A stretch of DNA of 64,000 bases from Lentzea nigeriaca (GTDB lineage Bacteria > Actinomycetota > Actinomycetes > Mycobacteriales > Pseudonocardiaceae): positions 124,001 through 188,000 of the forward strand of contig NZ_JAFBCX010000013.1 of assembly GCF_016907955.1 (NCBI RefSeq), written 5' to 3'. This document shows positions 16,388 to 25,520 of this stretch, one piece after another; position 1 is the first letter of the stretch; each line of letters opens with the position of its first letter. The translations under genes were made by a program, and so were the position numbers. The notes beneath the pieces are model-generated. The model was not told the DNA's origin. It ran no database searches and saw only the letters and a list, made by a program, of their open reading frames with translations.

Positions 16388-18046
16388 ATGCTCAGGCAGA
16401 TTTGCGCACTCGGTCTGGCGGTGGTCGTCGCGGCCACCGCGGCGTGCTCGGGGTCCGGCGGCAGCGGCAAGGCCAGGGAGACGCTGGTCGTCTACACCGG
16501 GCAGGCAGGCGACTTCCAGCTCAACTTCAACCCCTACGCCCCCACGCAGATCGAGGGGCCGGGCACGATCTACGAGCCGTTGTTCTTCTTCAACATCGCG
16601 AAGGACACCCCGCCGAAGCCCATGCTCGGCACCGAGTTCAAGTGGAACGCGGACGGCACCGAGCTGTCGGTCACCCTGCGGGACAACGTCACGTGGTCCG
16701 ACGGCGAGAAGTTCACCGCGAAGGACGTGAAGTTCACGCTGGACATGGTCTCCAAGACCCCGGCCGTCAACAAGACCGGCTTCAAGGGCGAGACCACCGT
16801 CGTCGACGACACCCACGTGGTGGTCAAGTTCCCCGAACCGTCCTACATGGACGGACCGCAGGTGCTGGGCCAGCTCTGGATCATGCCCGAGCACATCTGG
16901 AAGAACTACGCCACCCCGGCGACCGAGGTGAACCCCAACCCGGTCGGCACCGGCCCGTTCCAGCTCGGCGACTTCAAGGCGCAGTCGTTCACGCTCAAGG
17001 CGAACCCGAAGTACTGGGGCGGCGAGCCCGCGGTCAAGCAGGTCCGCTACCTGTCGCTGTCCGGCAACCAGGCCGGGGTCGACGCGCTGAAGGCCGGGTC
17101 CGTCGACTGGCAGACCGGCCCGATCCCGGACATCAAGGACATCGAGAAGAACTATCCCGGGTACAAGGCGATCACGTTGCCGCTCAACCAGGTCGCGCTG
17201 TTCACGTGCTCCAACGCGCAGCTCGGCTGCCAGGGCGCGCAGACCGATCCCGCCGTGCGCAGGGCGATCTACTACGGCATGAACCGCACGCAGATCAACT
17301 CGCTGGCGTTCCAGAACGTCAACAGCGAGATGTCGCCCGGTTTCACGTTGCAGCCGCGCGACGCCCAGCTGCTGTCGAGCAAGCTCACCGACCGCATGGC
17401 GCCGATGAACCCGGACACCGCCAAGGCCGATCAGATCCTCACCGCGGCCGGGTACGCCAAGGGCCAGGACGGCCTCTACGCCAAGGACGGCAAGCCGTTG
17501 ACGCTCACGGTGAAGGTGGTCGCCGGCTGGACCGACTACATCACCGCGCTGGAGACGCTGAGCCAGCAGCTGCTGGCCATCGGCATCAAGATCACGCCGC
17601 AGCAGCTGTCGTGGAACGAGTGGGCCGACGCGCGCGGCCGCGGCCAGTTCGAGCTGCTGATCGACTCGGTGGAACAGGGCCCCGCGCCCGACCCGTACTA
17701 CACCTACAGCTACTTCTTCTCGACCGCGACGACGGCGCCGGTCGGCCAGGCGGCCAACCCGAACTTCTCCCGCTTCAGCAACCCGGTCGTGGACGACGCG
17801 CTGGTGGAGCTGAAGAAGACCGACCGGGGCAACCCCGCGCGGCAGCCGCACTACGACGCCATCCAGGTCGAGCTGGAGAAGTACATGCCGTACATCCCCG
17901 TGATGACCGGCGGCATCCCGACCGAGTTCAACGCCAAGGCGTTCACCGGCTGGCCGAGCAAGGACGACCTGTACGCGTTCCCCGCGGTGTGGAAGCGGCC
18001 GGACGCCTCGCAGGTGTACCTGAAGCTCAAGCCCGCCGGTAACTGA
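16388..18046 (+). CDS. Solute-binding lipoprotein, family 5, probably for oligosaccharides
   Basis: The ATG at 16388 is preceded by a near-perfect GGGGAGG Shine-Dalgarno, so the long upstream extension of the frame is not coding. The 552-residue product has a lipoprotein signal (lipobox AATAAC, Cys20) and a Gly/Ser-rich tether. It has the SBP_bac_5 blocks VTLRDNVTWSDGEKFTAKDV and GTGPFQLGDF. Although this family is often called peptide/nickel-binding, members next to glycosidases in Thermotoga and actinomycetes bind manno- or cello-oligosaccharides; the linked beta-mannosidase here argues for a similar ligand. It is the first gene of a six-gene operon with gaps or overlaps of 2 bp or less up to the mannosidase. 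Confidence 0.85.
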   Translation: MLRQICALGLAVVVAATAACSGSGGSGKARETLVVYTGQAGDFQLNFNPYAPTQIEGPGTIYEPLFFFNIAKDTPPKPMLGTEFKWNADGTELSVTLRDNVTWSDGEKFTAKDVKFTLDMVSKTPAVNKTGFKGETTVVDDTHVVVKFPEPSYMDGPQVLGQLWIMPEHIWKNYATPATEVNPNPVGTGPFQLGDFKAQSFTLKANPKYWGGEPAVKQVRYLSLSGNQAGVDALKAGSVDWQTGPIPDIKDIEKNYPGYKAITLPLNQVALFTCSNAQLGCQGAQTDPAVRRAIYYGMNRTQINSLAFQNVNSEMSPGFTLQPRDAQLLSSKLTDRMAPMNPDTAKADQILTAAGYAKGQDGLYAKDGKPLTLTVKVVAGWTDYITALETLSQQLLAIGIKITPQQLSWNEWADARGRGQFELLIDSVEQGPAPDPYYTYSYFFSTATTAPVGQAANPNFSRFSNPVVDDALVELKKTDRGNPARQPHYDAIQVELEKYMPYIPVMTGGIPTEFNAKAFTGWPSKDDLYAFPAVWKRPDASQVYLKLKPAGN

Positions 18047-18048
18047 CC

Positions 18049-19047
18049 ATGGGCTACTACCTGCGCAAGCTCGCGTTCTACCTCACGGCGCTGTGGGCGG
18101 CGGTGACGCTGAACTTCGTCATCCCGCGGATGCTGCCGGGCAACCCGGTGGACATCCTGATGGCCAAGCTCCAGCAGCGCGGCGGATCCGTCGATCCCGC
18201 CGCGCGCACGGCCTACGAGACGTTGCTCGGCAGGGGTGGGCGCGAGTCGTTCGCCGAGGAGTACTTGGCCTACCTGGGCAACCTGCTGCGCGGTGACCTC
18301 GGGGTGTCGGTCAGCGCGTTCCCGGCGAAGGTGTCGGACGTGATCGGCGACGCGCTGCCGTGGACCGTGGTCCTGGTGGGGCTCGCGACGTTGATCTCGT
18401 TCCTGCTCGGGGTCGGGCTCGGCGCGGTCGTCGGGTGGAAGCGCGGCACCTGGCTCGACTCGCTGGTGCCCGCGACGACCGTGCTGTCGGCCGTGCCGTA
18501 CTTCTGGCTGGCGCTGATCCTGGTCGCGCTGCTCTCGTCGCAGCTGGGCTGGTTTCCGCTCAACGGCGGCTACGACGTGGTGCTGGATCCCGGCTGGAGC
18601 CCCGAGTTCATCGGCTCGGCGATCTACCACGGCACGTTGCCCGCGCTGACGATCGTCATCTCGTCGATCGGCGGGTGGTTGCTGGGCATGCGCAACATGA
18701 TGGTGTCGGCCATGTCGGAGGACTACGTGCTGACCGCGCGGGCCAAGGGCCTCACCGACAGCCGGATCATGGTCCGGTACGCGGCCCGCAACGCGGTCCT
18801 GCCGTCCGTCGCCGGGTTCGCCATCTCGCTCGGGTTCGTGGTGTCCGGGTCGATCGTCACCGAGCAGGTGTTCTCCTACCCCGGCATCGGCTCGAAGCTG
18901 CTGCAGGCCGTGCAGAACAACGACTACGCGCTCATGCAGGGGATCTTCCTGGTGATCACCATCGCGGTGCTCGGCGCCAACCTGGTCGTCGACCTGCTGT
19001 ACGGGCTGATCGACGCCCGCACGAGGGACAGGAGCACCGTGTCATGA
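18049..19047 (+). CDS. ABC transporter permease (DppB-like)
   Basis: The 332-residue protein has six predicted helices, the DppB-type N-terminus (FVIPRMLPGNPVDIL) and an EAA loop near residues 235-250 (TARAKGLTDSRIMVRYAARNAVLP), followed by EQVFSYPGIGSKLLQA. It starts 2 bp after the binding-protein gene and overlaps the next gene as ATGA. It forms one half of the channel; the other half is the permease part of the fused protein downstream. Confidence 0.9.
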   Translation: MGYYLRKLAFYLTALWAAVTLNFVIPRMLPGNPVDILMAKLQQRGGSVDPAARTAYETLLGRGGRESFAEEYLAYLGNLLRGDLGVSVSAFPAKVSDVIGDALPWTVVLVGLATLISFLLGVGLGAVVGWKRGTWLDSLVPATTVLSAVPYFWLALILVALLSSQLGWFPLNGGYDVVLDPGWSPEFIGSAIYHGTLPALTIVISSIGGWLLGMRNMMVSAMSEDYVLTARAKGLTDSRIMVRYAARNAVLPSVAGFAISLGFVVSGSIVTEQVFSYPGIGSKLLQAVQNNDYALMQGIFLVITIAVLGANLVVDLLYGLIDARTRDRSTVS

Positions 19048-20723
19048 CCTGGTCACCGAAACTGGCCACCGGTCTCGGGCTGGCGGCCGCGATCGTCCTC
19101 TTCGGACTGATCGGCCCCATGCTCACCGGCGACCCGGCCACGATCAGGGACATCGGCCTCACGCCACCGGGCGCTGAGCACGTTCTCGGCACGACGCTGA
19201 CCGGCCAGGACGTCCTCGCCCAGCTCGCCGGCGCCACCCGCGGCTCGCTGTGGGTCGGCGTGCTCGTCGGTGTCATGGCGACCGTGCTGTCCGGGATCTT
19301 CGGCATCGTCGGCGCCTACGCGGGCGGTGTGGTCGACGAGGTCTTCTCGTTGTTCTCCAACGTGATGCTGGTGATCCCCGGTCTGCCGCTGGTCATCGTG
19401 GTGGCCGGGTTCGTCCCTGCCGACCGGCGCGGCACGTGGACGATCGCGCTGGTGCTCGCCATCACCGGGTGGGCGGCGGCTGCGCGCGTGCTGCGGGCGC
19501 AGACGTTGTCGTTGCGCACCAGGGACTACGTGGCCGCGGCGCGGGTGTCGGGTGAGAAGACGTGGCGGGTGATCTGCGTGGAGATCCTGCCGAACCTGCT
19601 GCCGATCCTCGCCTCCCAGTTCGTGTTCGCCGTGGTGCTCGCGATCCTCAGCGAGGCGGGGCTGTCGTTCCTCGGGCTCGGCGCCGCCAACGCGTCGACG
19701 CTTGGCACGATGCTCTACTACGCCCAGAACGGCTTCGCGCTGCAACGGGAGGCGTGGTGGTGGTTCGTGCCGCCAGGGCTCGTCATCGCGTTGCTCGGCG
19801 GTGCGCTGGCGCTCATCAACTTCAGCATCGACGAGATCATCAACCCGAGGTTGCGCGACCGGGCGCGGCGCAAGCGGGACGTGGTGGCAGTCGAGGCCGA
19901 GGTCGTCCCCGTCGACCCGGACGCCGTTCTCACGGTCAGGAACCTCAACGTCGTGTACCAGGCCGAGACGCCGGTGCACGCCGTCAAGGACGTGTCGCTG
20001 ACCCTGCGCCGGGGCGAGATCCTCGGCCTGGCAGGCGAGTCCGGCTGCGGCAAGACCACGCTGGCCTACGCGATCAACCGCCTGCACCGGCCACCGGCCG
20101 AGGTCACGTCCGGATCCGTGACGTTCGAGGACTTCGACGTCCTGGCGCTGGAACCGGACGAGCTCAGGGAGTTCCGCTGGGTCCGGCTCTCGATGGTGTT
20201 CCAGGGCGCCATGAACTCGCTGAACCCGGTCACCCCGATCCGCGCGCAGCTGCACGACGTGCTGCGCACCCACCGGCCGGGGATGTCGACGCCCGACCGT
20301 GAGGTCAGGTGCGCCGAGGTGCTGCGGCTCGTCGGCGTCGACCCCGCTCGGCTCGGCGCGTACCCGCACGAGCTGTCCGGCGGCATGCGGCAACGGGTCA
20401 TGATCGCCATGGCGCTGCTGCTCGACCCGCAGGTGATGATCATGGACGAGCCCACCACCGCGCTCGACGTCCTGGTGCAGCGCGAGATCCTGAACGAGAT
20501 CAAGCGGCTGCGCGACGAGCTGCGGTTCGCGGTCGTCTTCATCACCCACGACCTGCCGCTGCTGCTGGAGCTGAGCGACCGGATCGCGGTGATGCGCGAC
20601 GGCGAGGTCGTCGAGTACGCGACCGCGGAGGACATGTACCTGCGGCCGCGACATCCGTACACGCGTCAGCTGCTGGCCTCGTTCCCCAGCCTGACCGGCG
20701 AGGCAGGAGCGCTGATCACGTGA
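19044..20723 (+). CDS. DppC-like permease fused to DppD-like ATPase
   Basis: The ATG at 19044 overlaps the upstream stop (ATGA), giving 559 residues. Residues 1-280 are a DppC-like permease with its EAA loop (RDYVAAARVSGEKTWRVI). After a short charged linker, residues 295-559 are a complete ABC ATPase: Walker A GESGCGKTT near 331, signature LSGGMRQR near 442, Walker B VMIMDEP near 463 and H-loop VFITHDL near 497. The tail has the oligopeptide-transporter ATPase C-terminal region. Permease and ATPase are normally separate chains in this importer class, so the fusion is unusual; there is no in-frame stop or second start with a good ribosome site at the junction. Confidence 0.9.
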   Translation: MTWSPKLATGLGLAAAIVLFGLIGPMLTGDPATIRDIGLTPPGAEHVLGTTLTGQDVLAQLAGATRGSLWVGVLVGVMATVLSGIFGIVGAYAGGVVDEVFSLFSNVMLVIPGLPLVIVVAGFVPADRRGTWTIALVLAITGWAAAARVLRAQTLSLRTRDYVAAARVSGEKTWRVICVEILPNLLPILASQFVFAVVLAILSEAGLSFLGLGAANASTLGTMLYYAQNGFALQREAWWWFVPPGLVIALLGGALALINFSIDEIINPRLRDRARRKRDVVAVEAEVVPVDPDAVLTVRNLNVVYQAETPVHAVKDVSLTLRRGEILGLAGESGCGKTTLAYAINRLHRPPAEVTSGSVTFEDFDVLALEPDELREFRWVRLSMVFQGAMNSLNPVTPIRAQLHDVLRTHRPGMSTPDREVRCAEVLRLVGVDPARLGAYPHELSGGMRQRVMIAMALLLDPQVMIMDEPTTALDVLVQREILNEIKRLRDELRFAVVFITHDLPLLLELSDRIAVMRDGEVVEYATAEDMYLRPRHPYTRQLLASFPSLTGEAGALIT

Positions 20724-21475
20724 CCACGCTGGAGGTTCGCGGCCTCACCAAGACCTTCCACAAGATCACCGCGGTCGACGACGTCTCGTTCACGCTCGCG
20801 CCCGGACGGACCGTCGCGCTGGTCGGCGAGTCGGGGTCGGGCAAGTCGACGATCGCGAGGATGATCGCCCGCCTGGTCCGCCCCACGTCGGGCGAGATCG
20901 TCCTGACCGGTCCTGACGGCGAACCGGTGCCGCGGCGGGGCTACCGCGACCACGTACAGATGATCTTCCAGGACCCGTTCGCGTCGCTCAACCCGTTCCA
21001 CACGGTCGAACACCACCTCGCCAGGCCGTTGCGGCTGCACGGGCGGTCCCGTTCGGACGTGCCGCGACTGCTGGAGAAGGTGAGCCTGACAGCGGACTTC
21101 GCCCGCAGACGGCCGCACGAGCTGTCCGGCGGGCAACGGCAACGGGTCGCGATCGCCCGCGCGCTCGCACCGGGCGCCAAGGTGATCATCGCGGACGAGC
21201 CGGTGTCCATGCTGGACGTCTCGATCCGGCTGGGAGTGCTGAAACTCCTCGCCCGGCTGCAGCGCGAGGAGAACCTCGCCGTCCTCTACATCACGCACGA
21301 CCTGGCCACGGCACGGCACTTCTCGGACGAGGTCCTGGTGATGCACCGGGGCCGGATCGTCGAACGCGGGTCGAGCGACGACGTGCTCGTGCGCCCGCAG
21401 GATCCCTACACCCGCCGGCTCGCCGCCGCCGCGCCCGACCCAGAAGCCCGCTTCCGCCAGGGAGGACAGTCTTGA
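20720..21475 (+). CDS. ABC transporter ATPase (DppF/OppF-like)
   Basis: The GTG start overlaps the previous stop as GTGA. The 251-residue product has Walker A GESGSGKST (about 35), Q-loop MIFQDPFASLNP, signature LSGGQRQR (about 134), Walker B VIIADEP (about 154) and H-loop YITHDL (about 190), ending with the short C-terminal part of OppF-type subunits. It pairs with the ATPase part of the fused protein to energise import. It is shorter than typical DppF (about 320) because the C-terminal oligo_HPY extension is trimmed. Its stop overlaps the TTG start of the mannosidase. Confidence 0.9.
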   Translation: MTTLEVRGLTKTFHKITAVDDVSFTLAPGRTVALVGESGSGKSTIARMIARLVRPTSGEIVLTGPDGEPVPRRGYRDHVQMIFQDPFASLNPFHTVEHHLARPLRLHGRSRSDVPRLLEKVSLTADFARRRPHELSGGQRQRVAIARALAPGAKVIIADEPVSMLDVSIRLGVLKLLARLQREENLAVLYITHDLATARHFSDEVLVMHRGRIVERGSSDDVLVRPQDPYTRRLAAAAPDPEARFRQGGQS

Positions 21476-23919
21476 TCCGGCAGTACCTGCACGACGGCTG
21501 GCAGCTGACCGCGACGACGACCGAGGTGCCGGACAACCTCCTGGGCAGGACCGTGCCCGCGACGGTGCCCGGCAGCACCCATCTCGACCTGCTCGCGTCC
21601 GGGCTGATCACCGACCCGTTCCTCGACCAGGCCGAGGCCGAGCTGACCTGGATGCACCGCGCGGACTGGCGGTACGGCACCACGTTCCCGGCTCCCGCGG
21701 TCGCGTCCGGCCAGCGGGTGGATCTCGTGTTCGACGGCCTGGACACGATCGCCGCCGTCGAGCTCAACGGCCACCTGCTCGGCCACACCGCGAACATGCA
21801 CCGGAGCTACCGGTTCGACGTCCGGCAGTTCCTCGTCGACGGCGGCAACGATCTCACCGTGTCGTTCTCGTCCGCCCTCGCGTACGCCGAGAAGACCGAG
21901 GCCGCGCTCGGCAGCCGTGCGCACGTGAACACCCACCCGTTCAACATGATCCGCAAGATGGCGTGCAGCTTCGGCTGGGACTGGGGGCCGGACCTGCAGA
22001 CCGCGGGCATCTGGCGGCCGGTCCGGATGGAGCGCTGGCACACCGCGAGGCTCGCCCAGGTCCGCCCGGTCGTGACGGTGTCCCCGGACGGCACGGGGCA
22101 CGTCGAGGTGCACGTCGACGTCGAGTGGGCCGAAGGCGAGAACCTGACATTGCGGATCTCCGTCGGGTCGTGCGAGCACACAGTCGCCGTTCCCGCGGGC
22201 CAGGAGACCGTCGTCGCGCGTCTCGACGTGCCAGAGGTGGAGCTGTGGTGGCCTGCGGGGTACGGCGCGCAACCGCTGTACGACCTGGAAGTCGAGCTCC
22301 GCTCGCCATCGGCCACTGTGGACGGTGTGACCAGGCGGATCGGGTTCCGCACGGTCACCGTCGACACGACACCCGACGAGATCGGCACGCCGTTCACGGT
22401 CGTGGTCAACGACGAACCCGTCTTCGTCAAGGGCACCAACTGGATCCCCGACGACCACTTCCTCACCCGGATCACCCGCGACCGGCTGGCACGGCGGGTG
22501 GACCAGGCCGTCGAGGCGCACGTCAACCTGCTGCGCGTGTGGGGCGGCGGGATCTACGAGTCCGACGACTTCTACGACGTGTGCGACGAACGCGGAGTGC
22601 TGGTGTGGCAGGACTTCCCGTTCGCGTGTGCCGCCTATCCGGAGGAAGAACCGCTGCGGACCGAGGTGGAGGCCGAGGCGCGGGAGAACGTCGCCCGGCT
22701 GATGTCGCACGCCTCGCTGGCGTTGTGGAACGGCAGCAACGAGAACCTGTGGGGTTACGCCGACTGGGGCTGGCCGTGGCAGCTCGACGGCAGGACCTGG
22801 GGCCTCGGCTACTACACCGAGCTGCTGCCGAGGATCGTGGCCGAGCTCGACCCGACCCGGTTCTACTGCCCCAGCAGCCCGTACAGCCCGGTGGAAGGCC
22901 TGCACCCCAACGACGAAGACCACGGCACGCGGCACGACTGGCAGGTCTGGAACGAAATCGACTACACGCACTACCGCGACCACGTGCCGCGGTTCTGCTC
23001 GGAGTTCGGGTTCCAGGGGCCGCCGACGTGGGCCACGCTGACCCGGTGGATCCACGACCACCCGCTGACACCGACGTCACCGAGCTTCCTCACGCACCAG
23101 AAAGCCGAGGACGGCAACGGAAAACTCGACCGCGGCCTCGCGGCGCACCTGCCGGTGCCGCAGGGGTTCCCGGACTGGCACTGGGCGACGCAGCTCAACC
23201 AGGCCCGCGCGGTGAGCTTCGGCATCGAGCACTACCGCTCGTGGTGGCCGCGCACGGCGGGCGCCGTCGTCTGGCAGCTCAACGACTGCTGGCCCGTCAC
23301 GTCGTGGGCGGCGATCGACAGCGAGGAACGCCGCAAGCCACTGTGGTACGGGCTGCGGCACGCGTTCGCGCCGCGGATCCTGACCTTCCAGCCGCGCGAC
23401 GGCCGCCTCGTGCTGATCGCCGTGAACGACCACGACGAGCCGTGGGACGCGCACATCACCCTGGACCGGCAGACGTTCCGCGGCGTCACGCTGCACCTGA
23501 CTAGACTGCGCCGGACGGTGCCGCCCCGGTCGGCCGTCGCGCTCGACCTGGACGAACCGCTGCTGCAGCCAGTGCACGACGACGCGGAGGTGATGGTGGC
23601 GACCACCGCGGACGCGCGCACGATCCACGTGTTCCGGCCGGACACGGAGCTCGCGTACCACCCGGCTCCCCTGGTGGCCCAGGCGGAAGCAGTGCCCGGC
23701 GGCTATGAGGTCGAGGTGTCCGCCAAGGCGTTCGCGCAGGACGTGGCGATCCTGGCCGACCGGATCGCGCCCGACGCCGTCGTGGACGACATGCTCGTGC
23801 CGATGCTCGCCGGAGAGGTCCGCGTGTTCGGCATCCGCACGGACGCCGTCGTCGATCCCGCGGCCTTCACGGATCCGCTGGTTCTGCGCTGTGCCAACGA
23901 CCTCGGCGTGGTGCCGTAG
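21472..23919 (+). CDS. GH2 beta-mannosidase
   Basis: The 815-residue protein starts with TTG in a TTGA overlap with the ATPase stop, behind a GGGAGGA Shine-Dalgarno. It has no signal peptide. It matches GH2 beta-mannosidases: N-terminal sugar-binding domain (FDGLDTIAAVELNGHLLGHT), immunoglobulin-like domain, and a TIM barrel with the acid/base Glu424 in WNGSNENLWG and the nucleophile Glu511 in CSEFGFQG. The NMIRKMACSFGWDWGP block is characteristic of beta-mannosidase rather than beta-galactosidase. It would hydrolyse imported manno-oligosaccharides to mannose in the cytosol. Co-transcription with the importer supports mannan or glucomannan fragments as the operon substrate. Confidence 0.93.
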   Translation: MIRQYLHDGWQLTATTTEVPDNLLGRTVPATVPGSTHLDLLASGLITDPFLDQAEAELTWMHRADWRYGTTFPAPAVASGQRVDLVFDGLDTIAAVELNGHLLGHTANMHRSYRFDVRQFLVDGGNDLTVSFSSALAYAEKTEAALGSRAHVNTHPFNMIRKMACSFGWDWGPDLQTAGIWRPVRMERWHTARLAQVRPVVTVSPDGTGHVEVHVDVEWAEGENLTLRISVGSCEHTVAVPAGQETVVARLDVPEVELWWPAGYGAQPLYDLEVELRSPSATVDGVTRRIGFRTVTVDTTPDEIGTPFTVVVNDEPVFVKGTNWIPDDHFLTRITRDRLARRVDQAVEAHVNLLRVWGGGIYESDDFYDVCDERGVLVWQDFPFACAAYPEEEPLRTEVEAEARENVARLMSHASLALWNGSNENLWGYADWGWPWQLDGRTWGLGYYTELLPRIVAELDPTRFYCPSSPYSPVEGLHPNDEDHGTRHDWQVWNEIDYTHYRDHVPRFCSEFGFQGPPTWATLTRWIHDHPLTPTSPSFLTHQKAEDGNGKLDRGLAAHLPVPQGFPDWHWATQLNQARAVSFGIEHYRSWWPRTAGAVVWQLNDCWPVTSWAAIDSEERRKPLWYGLRHAFAPRILTFQPRDGRLVLIAVNDHDEPWDAHITLDRQTFRGVTLHLTRLRRTVPPRSAVALDLDEPLLQPVHDDAEVMVATTADARTIHVFRPDTELAYHPAPLVAQAEAVPGGYEVEVSAKAFAQDVAILADRIAPDAVVDDMLVPMLAGEVRVFGIRTDAVVDPAAFTDPLVLRCANDLGVVP

Positions 23920-24755
23920 TGGAGGTCTCGCCGACCGGCGCGGTCGGGCTCGTGCTGGCCAGGCCCGCGCGGCTGCTGGGCGTCGAGCCGTTCTTCATGG
24001 AGTTCATCGCGGGCATCGAGGAACGGCTGGCCGAACGCGACCTCTCCGTGCTGCTGCACGTCGTGTCGGATCACGAAGCCGAGATCGCCGCGTACCGGCG
24101 GTGGGCGGCCCGCGGTCTCGTCGACGCGACGGTGGTCGTGAATCCCGTCGTGGACGACCCGCGTCCAGCCGTGCTGCGCGAACTGGGACTGCCGGCCGTC
24201 GTGGTCGGCGATGACCCGGACCTGCCCGCGGTGCGGACCGACCACGCCGGACCGGTCGCCGAGGCCCTCGGCCACCTGCTCGAGCTGGGTCACCGGCGGA
24301 TCGCCAGGGTCACCGGGCCCTCGGCGTTGCAGCACACACGGGCGCGCACGGCGGCGTTGCTCTCCGGTTGCGCACAGGCCGGTGTCGAGCCGGTGATCGT
24401 CGAGGGCGACTACTCGGAGGAGGCGGGAGCCAAGCTCACCACGGCGTTGCTGAGTCTGCCCGAACCACCGACCGCGATCCTCTACGACAACGACGTGATG
24501 GCCGTGGCGGGCCTGGCCGCGGCCGCGTCGCTGGGTGTCGCGGTGCCCGCGCAGCTCAGCCTGGTGGCGTGGGACGACTCGACGTTGTGCCGCCTCGCCT
24601 CCCCGGCGCTGACGACGATGAGCGTCGACGTGCACCAGTTCGGCGTGGCGGTGGCGGAGTCGGTGCTCGAACGCATCGACGGCGTGCCCGTCACGCCGCG
24701 CTGGTCCCCCACCGCGCACTACGTCCCGCGCGGCACCACTGCACCGTCCCCTTAG
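23919..24755 (+). CDS. LacI-type sugar-sensor protein lacking the HTH domain
   Basis: The GTG at 23919 shares its first base with the mannosidase TAG stop. The 278-residue product begins directly with the periplasmic-binding-like core of LacI/GalR regulators (GAVGLVLARPARLLGVEPF), with the LGHRRIARVTGP hinge block, the AILYDNDVMAVAGLAAAASLG segment and a C-terminal DDSTLCRLASPALTTMSVD. The usual 55-60-residue N-terminal HTH plus hinge helix is absent, and the upstream bases encode the mannosidase in another frame with no HTH signature. It could bind mannose or oligosaccharide but not DNA by itself. It may be a truncated repressor or a non-DNA-binding sensor. Confidence 0.8.
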   Translation: MEVSPTGAVGLVLARPARLLGVEPFFMEFIAGIEERLAERDLSVLLHVVSDHEAEIAAYRRWAARGLVDATVVVNPVVDDPRPAVLRELGLPAVVVGDDPDLPAVRTDHAGPVAEALGHLLELGHRRIARVTGPSALQHTRARTAALLSGCAQAGVEPVIVEGDYSEEAGAKLTTALLSLPEPPTAILYDNDVMAVAGLAAAASLGVAVPAQLSLVAWDDSTLCRLASPALTTMSVDVHQFGVAVAESVLERIDGVPVTPRWSPTAHYVPRGTTAPSP

Positions 24756-25498
24756 GACGGTTTGCGGGCCAGCAACGTGAACGTGTTCGGCAACCGGCCC
24801 CGCCACGCCGCCGCGTCGAGATCACCCCAGCGCCAGAACGGTTCCGGGTGCTCGGCCAGGTGCCGCAGCTCCAGCCCTGCGCCGAGCACCGCCGTGACGA
24901 TCTCGGCCAGCGTCGCCTGCCACTCCACCGCACCGTTGGCGGGGAACGTGTCGTTGACGTGCGACCGCTCGAAGTACCCGCGATCCGGCCGGATCCGCGG
25001 TTCGTCGGTGTCCCACGTCCACAGCGGCACCATCGGGTGCGCCTCGTGGACGAACAGGTGTCCGCCCGGCTTCAGCAGTCGGGCGACGTCCGCGGCCCAG
25101 GCGTCGAGGTCCGGCAGCCAGATCAGCGCACCCTTGCCGGTGTAGACCAGCTCGGTGCAGCCGTCCCGCAGCGGAGCACCCGGCAGCTCGGCGATCACGT
25201 ACCGGCAGTTCACGCCCAGCTCGGTCGCCCTGCGTTGGGCCGCCGTGGCCGCCACCGAGCTGAAGTCGACCCCGACGACGGACCGGGCGCCTTCCGCGAT
25301 CAACGCGATGTCGTCCAGGCCGTTCCCGCTCTGCAGGTGCACAACCGCAGGGTTCGAGGCCAGCAACGGCCGCAGCAGTGCGAGTTCGCACTCGACCAGC
25401 GACGAGGAGTTCCTGGCCTCGTCGAGCAGTTCCTGATGTTCGTCGACGTACTTCCGCGACGCCGTCTCCCACGCGATCCGGTTCCCCACGACGTTCAC
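24752..25498 (-). CDS. Class I SAM-dependent methyltransferase
   Basis: The GTG at 25498 (VNVVGNRIAWETASRKYV) gives 248 residues and a family-like start. The open frame extends 39 residues further but that part is unlike any methyltransferase. Motif I reads VVHLQSGNGLDDIALI with the following acidic residue in VVGVDFSS, and the GGHLFVHEAHPM block is motif VI-like. The protein resembles stand-alone small-molecule or tRNA-type methyltransferases in actinomycetes, but the substrate is unknown. It is convergent with the LacI-like gene (4-bp overlap) and divergent from the Nudix gene only 22 bp away. Confidence 0.75.
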   Translation of the reverse strand: MNVVGNRIAWETASRKYVDEHQELLDEARNSSSLVECELALLRPLLASNPAVVHLQSGNGLDDIALIAEGARSVVGVDFSSVAATAAQRRATELGVNCRYVIAELPGAPLRDGCTELVYTGKGALIWLPDLDAWAADVARLLKPGGHLFVHEAHPMVPLWTWDTDEPRIRPDRGYFERSHVNDTFPANGAVEWQATLAEIVTAVLGAGLELRHLAEHPEPFWRWGDLDAAAWRGRLPNTFTLLARKPS

Positions 25499-25520
25499 TA
25501 TGCCGTGAAAGGATTTGCCC

